Assembly (NCBI GenBank): GCA_003427395.1
Contig: BFEA01000275.1
Span: 1,467,282-1,512,213, forward strand
Length of the DNA: 44,932 nucleotides
DNA from: Chara braunii
Taxonomy: Eukaryota; Streptophyta; Charophyceae; Charales; Characeae
Reading direction: 5' to 3'
A program made the translations under genes and the position numbers. Within the stretch, counting starts at the first letter, position 1; each line of letters begins with the position of its first letter. Under the pieces are notes generated by a model. That model was not told the DNA's origin and did not search any database. It worked only from the letters and a program-made list of their open reading frames with translations. Positions 20,506 through 31,104 of this stretch are shown here, one piece after another.

Positions 20506-22290
20506 ACTTTCTTGATCTTGAAGTTCACAATTTAGAAGTAAATTCTGAGTTGGATTTTCACTAGGGTAATTTACTAAGTAATTTTCTAAGTGAGATTCGA
20601 AAAAATATATGTCTGCAAAGACAATCTTCTAGTCTTGATTACTGTCGCTGCAAATTCTGATTCTTATTGGTTTTTTCCGTTCTTCAAGCGGTTGATTGTA
20701 TTTCAAAGTTTGCATGAGACTTTGTACGGTGTATTTAAGTCTTGCTTTGTGAGTCTGTGGGGTTCTCCTTTAGGGTTGGAGCCCCTCCCCGTGAGGGTTC
20801 CGCAAGGTGGGAGGTGTTACCCTTGGAGGGGAGGAGGCGGTATTGAGGGATTGTCCTTTTCTGGGCCAGGCTGATTTTGGGTCCGATCAGCTCTGGCGGT
20901 TGGGGAGAGAAGGCAAGGGGATGAAGCTGCTTACAGCAGGGTGCGAGGATGAGAGGGCTGCCTTGGCTGGAGGGGGTGGGGCAGAAGGGAAGGGGGAACT
21001 TCAGCCCTGCGGGGTATACTCTAGGGGGAATTGTATGCCGTTTAGGGGGTTAAAGTGATCGTTTAGAGGCTGCTCCAACCTGGGGCCGAGAGGAAAGGGG
21101 GCGCCTCCCAGTGGAGGCAGTGTAGGAACAGGGGGGTTGCTTTTTGAGGAAAGGAGTAACTTCGATGGTCAGAGGAACAAGGGGGTTGCTTTTTGAGGAA
21201 AGGAGTAACTTCGATGGTCACACAGTGAGCTTATTTAATTTAAGTGTTGTAAGAGTCCTGGGTGAACGCCAGAATCTGCATTAGAAGAGAGGATATTTTT
21301 CCCTCTTATTCTCCTTTTGGATGTAGGTGAAGTTTCCTAATTTTCTTCAGGTTGGCCGTGTATCTGACTTCTCAGAGTTTTCAAAAATTTCCTAAAATTC
21401 TTAAGAAGTTGGATGCTGGTTGTAGTGGGGAGGTGGTGTATTGTTTGGTGTGACGGTCTGGTAGGAAGGTTGGTATTGCGTCCTACGGCGAGGACGGCTT
21501 GTTAGCAGGATGGATGTAGGGCATAGCAGCGGTAGGGATGGTGGCTCTACTGTGGTGAGTCTTGCCGGAGTGGGGTTGTGAAGGATAGATGTATGGGGTT
21601 GATGCAGGACTGCAACCAACACTTGTAGGAGTTGGAGGCATTGGAACCATTGTTATGGTGATGTCGGCGGCTTGTCTGATTTTTGCTAACCCGTGAATTC
21701 AGAGGTTTGTGAACGGACGAGGCCAGAACGACGCTGGTCGGTGCTGGGGTGTGGCCGCGCTGCCCTGTGACCTGAGCTGCACAGGGGCAAGAGGCCTCGT
21801 AGAGAGATCTGGGGAGTTGTCGAGGGTGGAAGGCACTCCAGTGTCTGTTGGCAAGCTGATACTCAGACGACGTTGGTCGGAGCCGGGGGGAGTCGCTTCA
21901 CCCTGTAGCCCAGCAGGTGGGGGATTATTCTGGAGTGGGTCATGCCACTCTGTTACCTAGCAGTTGGGGGTGTGAGGCCTGGTAGAGACTGAGTATAGAG
22001 GACATGGGGGTTGCGGTAGGCTTAGGGTAGGCGGCTGAAAAGCACTAAAGCATTTTGGTTCTAGGCTGAAAGCTTCTGTGGATTCAAGATTCAAGGTAGT
22101 AGTTGCTCATGGTTCTCTAAATTCTCATGAATACTCTCAGTTAACTCTTAGCCAAAGCTGGGCAATGGTTCCGGCTCTTTACATGTTTTGTAAAAGTCCA
22201 TATGGGACGCTGGACCCGGTTTCCAGCACGTGCTGCTCCTCACGAATAGATTGGAGCACTTGTCCCAAAAAAAAAAAAAAGAATAAAAAA
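20506..22290 (+). mobile_element. Retroposon X1: noncoding, poly(A), 12-bp TSD, inside PLE RT
   Basis: The perfect TSD GAGCAGATTCAA lies at 20494-20505 and 22291-22302. The 3' end has A-rich 22266-22290 preceded by tail hairpin GCTGGACCCGGTTTCCAGC (22209-22227). The body shares block 1 (20760-20900: CAAGGTGGGAGG, GAGGGATTGTCC) and block 2 (21718-21960: CCAGAACGACGCTGG, GTAGAGAGATCTGGGG) with X2 and X3. A 51-bp tandem duplication sits at about 21127-21218. No protein is evident. It is shorter than X3 and probably 5'-truncated. Confidence 0.85.
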
Positions 22291-22302
22291 GAGCAGATTC
22301 AA

Positions 22303-23438
22303 GCCCATACATTGTGCCGAAACATAAGGATTTGAGCAGATTCAGGCCCATCTGCCCTGCATGCAATGACCCAATTGTCAAAACGGGCCTAGTGGTTGTG
22401 AACGGTTTAAATTTCTTGTTGAGTGCTCTGCCAAGGCACTGGCATTTTAATTTGCGATCAATCTTGGAGCTGGCTGGAAAACTAGAAGCCACCAACTGTC
22501 GTTTTTCCCATTTTGGTCTCGATCGCGTGGTATCATCCTTTTCCTTCAACATTAAAGATATGTTCAGCAAAACTCCCTCAGGAGGAAATTTGTCGGGCTG
22601 TTGACTGGTTGATTGACCGCCATCAGCGAAAGGGGCGGTCATTTGTTTGCGTCAACAATCGCGGTACGGGAGCCAGCTTCGGTACTACTACGGGTGGGGA
22701 CCACTGGGCGAAACTGGATCTGGAGGATATTTGTGCGTTCATCAGACTGGATATTAAGCATACGTATTTTTTTGCTATTGGTCTGTGTTATGTGTGCTTT
22801 TTCCGAATCTAGGTTCCTGTACAGCCTGCGGAACTCAGCGCGTTTTGTTTTTGCCACTTGCCTGGTAGACGACGTGTGGTCAGCAGTATAGTAAGGATGA
22901 ACATTTCTGCGAGAAGGTTCTGGAAAGCTTCGGGAGTTGTTACCCTCGTAACTTACAAGTGAAGCGTACCGATGATGGCTCGGGCATGTTGGAATTTCAA
23001 GGTTGTCGCATCCACACGTCCCGAACCTACCTTTTTCTGGGAAGCATGCAACTGTGCAAAAACGAGGATTGCATGTGAACTTAGTCTAGTGATAAGCTGA
23101 CGGTTCTGGATGGTCAGTCCTTCCACTCTTGCGGGTGTGAACGCCAAAAAAGCGCGATCATCGGCAGTTGCTTACACCGTATTGATCGTAACACGACCAT
23201 CAGGTCTGCGATCTTGGTGCGCGTCCGTACTTTGAAAAAGGAATTGATGTTGAAGGACTTTACGCACGAGTTCTTTGTGCCTGTTCTCTAGCACTTCGTT
23301 GTCAGAGGGGTGCAATATGGCCGCAGACCGTCGACTTCATTTAGTTGAGTTGATCTTTGTTTCGCTTTGCTTTCTATTGTTTCCTTTCTCTCCGTTCGTG
23401 TCCACAAGTGTTCCACCTGTGCCGAAGTTTTGGTTACA
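22303..23438 (+). pseudogene. PLE RT core and thumb
   Basis: The sequence resumes with VPKHKDLSRFRPICPACNDP and reaches FNIKDMFSK (first catalytic Asp of PLE RTs, usually DVKxMF or similar; here the Asp position before MF is in IKDMF). A one-base shift leads to LPQEEICRAVDWLIDRHQRK, then VNNRGTGASFGTTTGGDHW. At about 22.78 kb the motif with GIPMG is deleted; the chain passes to LVCVMCAFSESRFLYSL and LVDDVWSAV (22862-22888; catalytic Asp pair). The thumb-like part reads YPRNLQVKRTDDGSGMLEF and KSAIIGSCLHRIDRN. It ends before poly(A) at 23439. It is inactive. Confidence 0.75.
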
Positions 23439-23764
23439 AAAAAAAAAAAAAAAAAAAAAAAAGTTTGCTTTTCTGGTAGCCTGGAGGCAAAACCTGCTGG
23501 AAAACCCCTTTTTCAAGATTCCACTACTCTCTTCCCCCAAACGCAATGCACCGTGATCTTCTTTTTTTTCTTTTTTTTTTAATTAAACTCCCCCTCCAGT
23601 GCTAGTGGTGCGGGTGAGAGCAGACAGCACTAGCACCCTGATCATTATTTTATACGAGCTAATTTTCGCATGTGAAAGGGTCAGGATGAGGGCAGTTTGT
23701 GTTGGTGCAAAGATGGTAGTGTGGACTGTCAGTAATGGAGCGAGGCCCCATGTAAGTGGAATCA

Positions 23765-23932
23765 GGGGCCTGGTCCCATCAGCAAAGAGTATTCAGTTTA
23801 ATTCCTGAATCTTGATGTGTTGTGTGGGGAGATGCAGAAAAGCAGATCAATCTCAATTTTCTGCATCCCTCCACAAGCACGTCCAGATTCAGGAATTAAA
23901 TCCAATCCTCTTTGCTTATGGGGCCAGCCCCC
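23765..23932. repeat. long imperfect hairpin (arms about 76 bp, loop about 15 bp)
   Basis: The left arm 23765-23841 (GGTCCCATCAGCAAAGAG, TTTAATTCCTGAATCT, GGGGAGATGCAGAAAA) pairs with 23857-23932 (TTTTCTGCATCCCTCC, AGATTCAGGAATTAAA, CTCTTTGCTTATGGGGCC). Mismatches are scattered. No TSD is obvious. It may be a foldback MITE or a hairpin-RNA precursor. Confidence 0.8.
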
Positions 23933-24077
23933 AGGGCCTGTTTCCAGCATGCTGGAAACATATCCATGCCCGAAATTGCCATGAGATGGCCACACCTGTC
24001 AGAATGTAGGTGAGTGGCTCCCACCTATACATGGCACTGTAGGATTGGAAAGAGCAGATCTGAAAAAACCTCTGGGG

Positions 24078-24245
24078 TTACCCAAGAGCCTAGCTCAGTG
24101 GGTACACCCTTGAACTGTTGAAATACACACCTCTGTTCGAATCCAGATGATGGAATTTCATGAGTAAAACCAACTACTAGTCAATTGCCTGGGGCCGGTC
24201 AGCTCAATGATAATATCTCGAGGCCGAAAAAAAAAAAAAAAAAAA
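24078..24245 (+). mobile_element. SINE T2 copy 1 (short tRNA-derived)
   Basis: It has an A box TAGCTCAGTGGGTA (24090) and a B box TGTTCGAATCC (about 24133), a roughly 75-bp body with ATGAGTAAAACCAA and GGTCAGCTCAATGATAATAT, then poly(A) 24228-24245. CTCTGGGG at 24070-24077 and 24246-24253 is a probable TSD. A second copy follows at 27467. Confidence 0.8.
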
Positions 24246-24253
24246 CTCTGGGG

Positions 24254-24560
24254 GACCCTCCAAGTGGCAGGCTGCCCCAAAATCTAAGTTTCAGGGGAAA
24301 AGAAGGAACAGAAGAAAGAGAAAACTAGGGCGCCGAAATGGGTTTGAGTTTGAAAAATGCACTTCAGGCAAAAGGCCTGAAAATGTCGAATGTATACAAG
24401 GTGGTAGGGTCACGTGGGGGGGTGTTATGTTTGGGGAAACCCCTGAAGTGCGTTTTCAAACTGTTTCCGTGACTGCACCATAGTTACCCCAAAAAGAAAT
24501 GAAGTACACACCCAAGGAAAAAGGGAAAAAAGGAAACTCAACACCTATTAGACCTAGAGA
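24254..24560. other. no gene recognised
   Basis: AG-rich noncoding sequence; nothing recognisable beyond one CCAAGTGG motif (24261-24268). Confidence 0.4.
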
Positions 24561-24569
24561 AAGCTGAAG

Positions 24570-24850
24570 TTGGTTGTGGCTGCGGGTGCAGCTATGGTGG
24601 CCGACGCTGCTGGCTGTGAGCGCTGGCGGGCGCTCCTGCGCTAGCGAGAGCGGGCGCTGCTATGGCAGGCGCGACACTGCTGGCTACTAGCGCTGGCGAT
24701 AGCGGGCACGGTGCGGCTGGCTGTGGGCGCTGCTATGGCAGGCGCGACGCTGCTGGCTGTGGGCGCTGCTATGGCAGGTGCGATGCTGCTGGCTTTGGGC
24801 ACAGCTATGGTGGGCACGTTGCTGCGCGCTGGGGGCGTTGGCGAATGGTG
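24570..24850. repeat. GC-rich 36-bp minisatellite
   Basis: Units of about 36 bp built on GCTGCTGGCTGTGGGCGC and GCTATGGCAGGCGCGA repeat with divergence. In one frame they encode LAVGAAMAGATL-type 12-residue repeats, which I read as a by-product of the repeat and not a gene. Confidence 0.75.
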
Positions 24851-24919
24851 GGCGCAACGCTACTACAGAGGGGCTGTGAGAGGGAGGGGGGGAGATGGAG
24901 GAATGCTCCGTGCTGTGAT

Positions 24920-27439
24920 CCATGGCGTCACATGCTGATACGTGGGATTAGGGAGGAGCCTTCACTTGCTTTGTTTGACGAAGGTTTCTGAGTTTGCTTT
25001 GTTTGACGAAGGTTTCTGAGTTTTACTCTCGACGCATGTGGTGGAGGTTGAAATGACATGGAGTAGGGTGGGAGAGAGGAGTGGGTGGGGGGCTTATCCC
25101 GGACCTCGTCAAGAGCATCAACGGTGGTGGGAGAGTATCGTCAACCACGACCATCTTAATCAGGATGGCTGACCTAGCGGTACAAATAAGCATTTGAGGA
25201 ACAAGCATTGTCAGGAGTTCATCGCTGCGGAGCAAATACTGGTGATGTTTGGCGCAGGCTGAGGAGGTGATAAGAGCACTTCCTTAGTTTAAGGGCTGGC
25301 ACTGCGAGTGTATGCTGTGGGGCGAGTAAGGGCGATGGTGAGTTTTCTTCAGGAGCACATCGAATGGCAGGTCAGCGGCAGAGGCACAAGGAGAGGCTAC
25401 ATTTTCATAAATTTCATCATCATCATCATCATCTTCCATATGACACCGGTGAGCATGGTCGCTGCGCAAGGATGACAAAAGCGGCACGTCTTGTCACCAG
25501 CATCATCGGCATCATCATCATCATCATCATCATCATCATGTCATTTGGCAGTCGTGGGTAATGTTCGTCTTTTTTTCATCCATCTTCCTCTTCGTGTCCT
25601 TCCCTCCTCCTTCTTCCCCTTCTGACTCTTCTCTTTACTCGGCTGCCTCTTCGCTTTATTCTTCCCTTCCCCCCCCCTCCTTATTAGTCCTCTGCCCTCT
25701 TCTCCTCGTTTTCTATTCTCTCCTTTGCTCCGCTTCGGGGTTGTTCCGCCGCCTCATCCAGCAAGGACGAGGAGTGTAGTGGGGCGACAATGGGTAGAAG
25801 TGTAGGAGGGAATGGGGTAGGAGGGGCTGGGGTAGGAAGAAGGTGGGGATAAGGGAGGGAGAGAAGGGGAAAGGTAGTAGGTGAGGAGGTGGGAGATTGG
25901 GATTTAGGGGGGAAAGGGATGGGCCACTTAGTAACATAGGTTGTACTATTCTCCTAATTCTTACTTCTAATTAGTATCCTTTTTAGCTAATTAGTCAACA
26001 TCCAATCATCATACATATCATCATTCTAATATCCAGTCTATTCTTTATTCCTGAATATTCCAGAATCATCCTAACTCTCAACTCCTATAACCAAGCTGAT
26101 TGGTATTTTTAATAAAATTCCTAAATTCCTACATTTCGATTTTCTAAATCTCGAATTTGCATTTCTACCTTCCATAATACCTAAAAAATTTAATTAACTA
26201 ATTAATAATTAATTAAGTCTTAACTAATCCTTGATTCCCTCAATATGGTTACAGGCGTTTTGATGTTCTCTTGGAATTCTTATAGCATTCAAATCTAATC
26301 TCACTTCTTATTTCATCAAAAAATGGAGGTTTAAATGCCGTCCTAAATTTTGTTTTCTCCTCCAACGTGCTCTGATGATTTACTTTCAGATGATGGAGAT
26401 TGGGTGTTGAGGGGGAGAGCTCTACTCGCCAGGGGCTTCACAAGGTGGGTGGTGAATGCTCTGAAGGGGGTGGCGGCAGAATATGGGGATTGCCCTATTC
26501 TGGGGCTGGGGTAGAAGTACATTGTAGCATCATACCCCAATCCCAAGCTGGGGCCAATGGAGAATCTCTGCAAGCACGGCGATTCTCTTCGGAGGAGGCA
26601 GCGTTGGGACGGGGGGAAGGTGAAGGGGGCGGGGGGGGGGTCTTCAATTGATTTCCAAGGTAATCTTCTAGTGCTATGTACATGTCTAGGAGACAGACGG
26701 CTGTCTTTAAAGATCCAGGACAAGCGTGTGTACTATGTAGTATCAGGTGCTTTAGAATTCCAAAGTCTTCAATCATGTTATATCAAGCTTTCTAGTGTGC
26801 TGTAATTCTTGGCGGCATCTGACCTTCTTCCTCGTTCGGATATAGGATTTCAGAGATGGTGGAATCTAGACTGATATCTGCAGAGTAGCTTTGTTTTGTG
26901 CCCCTGGTTTGCCGATGCCAGAACGACGCTGGCCGGAGCTGGGGAGTTGCCCTGTAACGTGCAAATGGTAGGAGTGTGAGGCCTTGTAGAGAGATCTGGG
27001 GATTCGCTGAGGGAGGAAAGCAATCCAGTGGCGAACCGGGGGGGCTGCCTTGACAACCTATGGGACCAGGGATAGTCTAGGTGGCGAGAACAGGTCAGCT
27101 ATGGTTGACGTTGGTTAGGATGGCATTGTCTCTTAGATGTAATGTCCTGGTACAGGGAGGGCTAGGAGTTGTTCTAGGATTAGGAGGCCAGATTTGCTGA
27201 TATAGCGTAGTCTTCTAAATTTTTTGCATACTAATCATCATCATTATCATCATCATCATCATTAGTATCATATCTTACAGTTTACATAGAATCAGCAGAA
27301 GTTCATCATCATCAGCATTATCATCATATGAGGGACGCTGAACCCGGTTCTCAGCATGTTCGGCTCGGTCACTCCAGGTAGACTGTGAGGACCCCGGCCT
27401 CAATCTTCTTATTGGTATCAGCCTTGGGCACTGGGCCCG

Positions 27440-27466
<27 letters not shown>
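24920..27466 (+). mobile_element. Retroposon X2 (noncoding, poly(A))
   Basis: It has the same architecture as X3: (CATCAT)n blocks (25412-25432, 25506-25540), an AT-rich middle with TCTAATTAGTATCC (about 25.94-26.34 kb), block 1 (26410-26530), block 2 (26860-27240: GCCGATGCCAGAACGACGC), another CATCAT block, tail hairpin variant at 27337-27355, the GACCCCGGCCTCAAT...GGGCACTGGGCCC tail (27390-27440) and poly(A) (27443-27466). The 5' limit and TSD were not found. Confidence 0.65.
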
Positions 27467-27470
<4 letters not shown>

Positions 27471-27631
27471 GCTCAGTGGGTACACCATTGAACTTTTGAA
27501 ATACAGACCCTGTTCGAATCCAGCTGATGATGGAACTTGATGAGTAAAACCAAATATTTCCGAATTGCCTAGGGCAGGTCAGCTCAATGATGATATCTCA
27601 AGACCGTCACCCTTTATGAAAAAAAAAAAAA
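27467..27631 (+). mobile_element. SINE T2 copy 2
   Basis: CTAGCTCAGTGGGTACAC, CTGTTCGAATCC, TGATGAGTAAAACC and GGTCAGCTCAATGATGATAT match T2 copy 1. The first bases of the head are missing and it abuts the poly(A) of X2. Its own A tail runs into the gap. Confidence 0.8.
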
Positions 27632-28191
27632 NNNNNNNNNNNNNNNNNNNNNNNNNNNNNNNNNNNNNNNNNNNNNNNNNNNNNNNNNNNNNNNNNNNNN
27701 NNNNNNNNNNNNNNNNNNNNNNNNNNNNNNNNNNNNNNNNNNNNNNNNNNNNNNNNNNNNNNNNNNNNNNNNNNNNNNNNNNNNNNNNNNNNNNNNNNNN
27801 NNNNNNNNNNNNNNNNNNNNNNNNNNNNNNNNNNNNNNNNNNNNNNNNNNNNNNNNNNNNNNNNNNNNNNNNNNNNNNNNNNNNNNNNNNNNNNNNNNNN
27901 NNNNNNNNNNNNNNNNNNNNNNNNNNNNNNNNNNNNNNNNNNNNNNNNNNNNNNNNNNNNNNNNNNNNNNNNNNNNNNNNNNNNNNNNNNNNNNNNNNNN
28001 NNNNNNNNNNNNNNNNNNNNNNNNNNNNNNNNNNNNNNNNNNNNNNNNNNNNNNNNNNNNNNNNNNNNNNNNNNNNNNNNNNNNNNNNNNNNNNNNNNNN
28101 NNNNNNNNNNNNNNNNNNNNNNNNNNNNNNNNNNNNNNNNNNNNNNNNNNNNNNNNNNNNNNNNNNNNNNNNNNNNNNNNNNNNNNNNNNN
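27632..28191. other. assembly gap (560 N)
   Basis: This N run starts in poly(A) and ends in GTGCG-rich sequence. The size may be arbitrary. Confidence 0.99.
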
Positions 28192-29330
28192 TCTTGTGCG
28201 CACGGGAGTGCACGCATGTGTGTGTGTGCGTTCATATACGCTATACACAGCTTCAACAAAAAAAGCACAACTGCGCCAGACTGTTTCTTCGGACTTTCAC
28301 CAAATATAACACACCCACCCACACACATGCACACACACGCAAGGCAGGTGGGAGAGGAGGAGGGAGATGGCCACTGATTAGGAATTCGAACAGCTACCGG
28401 TTTACCGATTCGACGCTGGACCGCAGGCCACCTTAGTGCCTTTTTGCACCAGGGCCGTGGAGAAACCTCGTGGAGATTCACAGCAAGCTCCAGATTTGTA
28501 CATGATGAAAGTTTACCAATCAAGGCACAGACCTAGCCTGGCCTTGTATTGTTAAAAAAAAAAAAAAGAACTGAGGTGGGGTGGGAAGGGGGTGGTGAGG
28601 GGGGTCATATACACACGCACAGAACAGGACTGGGAATAATTTCCAAAAACATTTTTTTTTTTAAATCCACCACATTCACCCATCCCCCCCCCCTTATGAC
28701 CCGTCTTTAGCGCTTTCAACCAGACTGATGCCAAGACACAGCACACTCGGGATTTTCATTTTTTTGTTACTGATGCATGCTCATGTATCGAATACACAGC
28801 ACACAGGGGTTTGGGTTCAATGAACTTAACAAATCAATAATAAATTTAAATAAATTAATAATAGAAATAGTCCTTGCATACTTGTCTAGGGTGTAGAACG
28901 GATAGAGACAGTGATGGATGAACAAAATAAGCATAGAGCCAATTGATAAACAAACTAGGAAAAATAGCATTTAGTTTACCCCTCTCGACCGCTGCTGGCC
29001 TAACCCCCAGGAAAGAAAAACCGTGCACCACTGGCATTTCACCAAAGCTGAGCGCACAGTAAAGAGCCCCCAGCCCCGGTTGTACAGAAGTGGGACATAT
29101 TGCATCAGAAAATAGACAGTGGCATGAGGAGCACAGAACCCCCCCTGTATACCTTTCCCCGCCTTTTAGCTAAAAATAGATCATGTAGTATCCCTTGTGA
29201 TGATCAGTTTGGTATGTGATCCGGCGTGCACCGGACCATTAGAGAGAGAGAGAGAGAGAGAGAAACACAGATAGAGTGGGATACTTGCCATTATTCTGAA
29301 GGACGTTCAGCGTCAACTGACCAAAAAAAA
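28192..29330. other. no gene recognised
   Basis: It holds GT-rich sequence, A runs (28554-28567), (AG)n at 29243-29264 and AT-rich sequence at 28.8-28.97 kb. Short frames have no recognisable domains. Confidence 0.5.
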
Positions 29331-29379
29331 AGAAAAAAAAAGGGTAATGTCTAGCCCTGAAGGTTATTTACAGCCATAG

Positions 29380-29851
29380 ATCCAGCGGCCTAGCTCAGTT
29401 GGTTAGGCATGCAAGTGGCATTCAGGAGGTTGTGGGTTCAAGCCCCATGGCTGCCTGCGGCGCACTTAGTGCCAACGGACTGTGATAGTCCTCTGGATAC
29501 CCCTGATCGGTATTAGCGGGGTTTATGACCAATACGGGTGTGAGTGTGAGCGCAAGTGGGTTGTGTGTGGTGTGTGGGAGAGTGTTGGCCATAGCCTCTG
29601 CTGCTACTCGATGAAGGGTGGGGGACGATGAGAAAGGGAGGCACAGCTACTGGCAGGTCTCGGTCTTTGTGTTAGCCAGACCCCCCTTGGGGGCCCCAAC
29701 CCTATACCCTAACCATTAGGGGCAAGGGGCAACATGAAATCTCCCCTTCACAGAGAGAGGAAAACTATGCTTGCAGGGGTCCCCTCTAGATAGTCTTAGG
29801 AGTAGGTAGTGGAAGGTAAAACAAACAGAAGTTGAGAGAACAATATAGACA
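29380..29851 (+). mobile_element. SINE T1 copy (tRNA-derived), plus strand
   Basis: The perfect 15-bp TSD TATTTACAGCCATAG lies at 29365-29379 and 29852-29866. The element starts ATCCAGCGGCC, has A box TAGCTCAGTTGG (29391) and B box GGTTCAAGCCC (about 29433), and a body of about 400 bp ending without a clean poly(A) tail. It starts at exactly the same base as the minus-strand copy at 14462-15055. The target is LINE-2 ORF1: the frame reads VIYSH before and RLQRFHFYGQ after. Confidence 0.9.
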
Positions 29852-30526
29852 TATTTACAGCCATAGGCTGCAGAGGTTCCATTTTTACGGCCAGGTTCTC
29901 GGAATAATATTTGATTCAGAGCCAGGTTATTTCTACCAATGGCATGGCAGTAAAAAAATCCTCTGGCAAATTTCACATGAGATTACGAAAAAAAACACCT
30001 CGACCCAACACTGGGTAACCTTAGAAAAAAAAAAAAAAAAAAAAGTTTTCATTGCATCCAGAGGCGGAAGCAAGGTCCGTAAGAACCATCAAGGTCTGGA
30101 CTGGCAAGGAATTTCTGACAGGTGACCTCGTGAACAGCAATCATCCCTGGTGCAAAGGATGCCTCCGGTATATCAGATACCCGGAAGAATGTATAGCAGA
30201 TACCCGGAAGAATGTCTCTGCGCTAAGGATGACTCTGTACAGGATCTGTCAAGGGCAGACCTGCCCGGTACTCATCATCCTAGTTCCATTAACACAACTC
30301 TGGGACACGGCACCATCCCACCCATAGGCTCGGCTGCACAGGGCTCCCGGTCGCACCCCAAAGAGAACACAAGGAACAGTGCTAACGCACAGCAACAGAA
30401 GAACTCATCTGCTACGCGTCCCACCTTCCAATGGACGAATCCACTCCTTCAGCAATCAGGTCCGACAAACAAAAGCCTCCAGTCCGTCCGTAATGACACC
30501 TCTGGACAAGGCAGGACACAGCAGTG
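29852..30526 (+). pseudogene. LINE-2 ORF1, first part with degenerate zinc knuckle
   Basis: The frame RLQRFHFYGQVLGIIFDSEP (29.87 kb) runs through an A tract (30025-30044), where the frame changes, into VWTGKEFLTGDLVNSNHPWC and KGCLRYIRYPEECI. The latter is a CX2CX4HX4C knuckle with the His replaced by Arg. A short duplication repeats YPEEC about 30 bp later in another frame. The C-terminal part is Asn/Gln/Ser-rich and reaches GQGRTQQ at 30526, where X3 is inserted. ORF1 proteins package LINE RNA. Inactive. Confidence 0.65.
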
Positions 30527-30594
30527 AGAGTGGTCCCTGGTGGTGTGTCAGACGGGGCGCAGCGCTACCGGGAGCACTGCGCCCCCACTGGTGT

Positions 30595-30670
30595 CTTGTC
30601 GGGTTCACGCTCTTGCCAGGTTCACGCTCTTGCCAGTCCTGTCTTGTCGGGTTCACGCTCTTGCCAACGC
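30595..30670. repeat. GGTTCACGCTCTTGCCA, three copies
   Basis: The 17-mer occurs at about 30600, 30618 and 30650, within the 5' part of X3. Confidence 0.85.
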
Positions 30671-31104
30671 TTGTGGAAAGGAACCGGGGCAGTATGCGTG
30701 CGCGCGGGGAAACTCGCGAGGTGGACGCTGGTTGCTGCTGGGCCGACGCGCGAGTGACCTCTGTCGCTGCCTTTGCTGACGTGGGTGAGGTAGCTAAGTT
30801 TTGGAAGCCATCTCCGGGTAGTGTGTACGTCCCATAGAAGCAGCCATAGCGGGCTTATGGTGCTGAGGGGGGCTCGTGGAAAAACGGGTATCAGTGGGCG
30901 ATGGGGGCTTTATGCTCTATCGCATATGGCTGAACTTGCATGCTAGCGGGAGATCAAATGTGGAGGAGGCAAGGGTGTGTTCAGATTCGACATTTCAGAT
31001 TCGACATTATCTACGCTTATCTTCTTTGTGTAATGTAGGAGGAGGACGGCGTTTTCCTTTGTCATTATGGACAGAGGTATCATCATCGAGTGAGGATAGC
31101 GGGA

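Larger units (their letters stand above)
16716..23463 (+). mobile_element. Penelope-like element (PLE) with N-terminal GIY-YIG, degenerate
   Basis: In order on the plus strand: presumed 5' leader (16.72-17.52), zinc knuckle plus coiled coil (17.52-18.05), basic linker and SAP-like module (18.2-18.7), GIY-YIG endonuclease (18.9-19.2), RT N-terminal part (19.3-20.5), retroposon X1 (20506-22290), RT core and thumb (22.3-23.3), and poly(A) (23439-23463). Permuted PLEs with GIY-YIG before RT (Naiad/Chlamys group) are described in green algae and animals. The reading frame is broken at many points, and the RT fingers/palm segment with the usual GIPMG motif is deleted. Both ends are approximate; no TSD was found. 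Confidence 0.8.

Noticed and set aside
24662-24991. Gene encoding an Ala/Gly/Met repeat protein
   Set aside because: The reading frame follows from a 36-bp minisatellite; no start context, domains or flanking coding sequence.
29380-29455. A functional tRNA gene
   Set aside because: A and B boxes are present but the stems are imperfect, the body continues for 400 bp and the unit is bounded by a TSD, so it is a SINE head.
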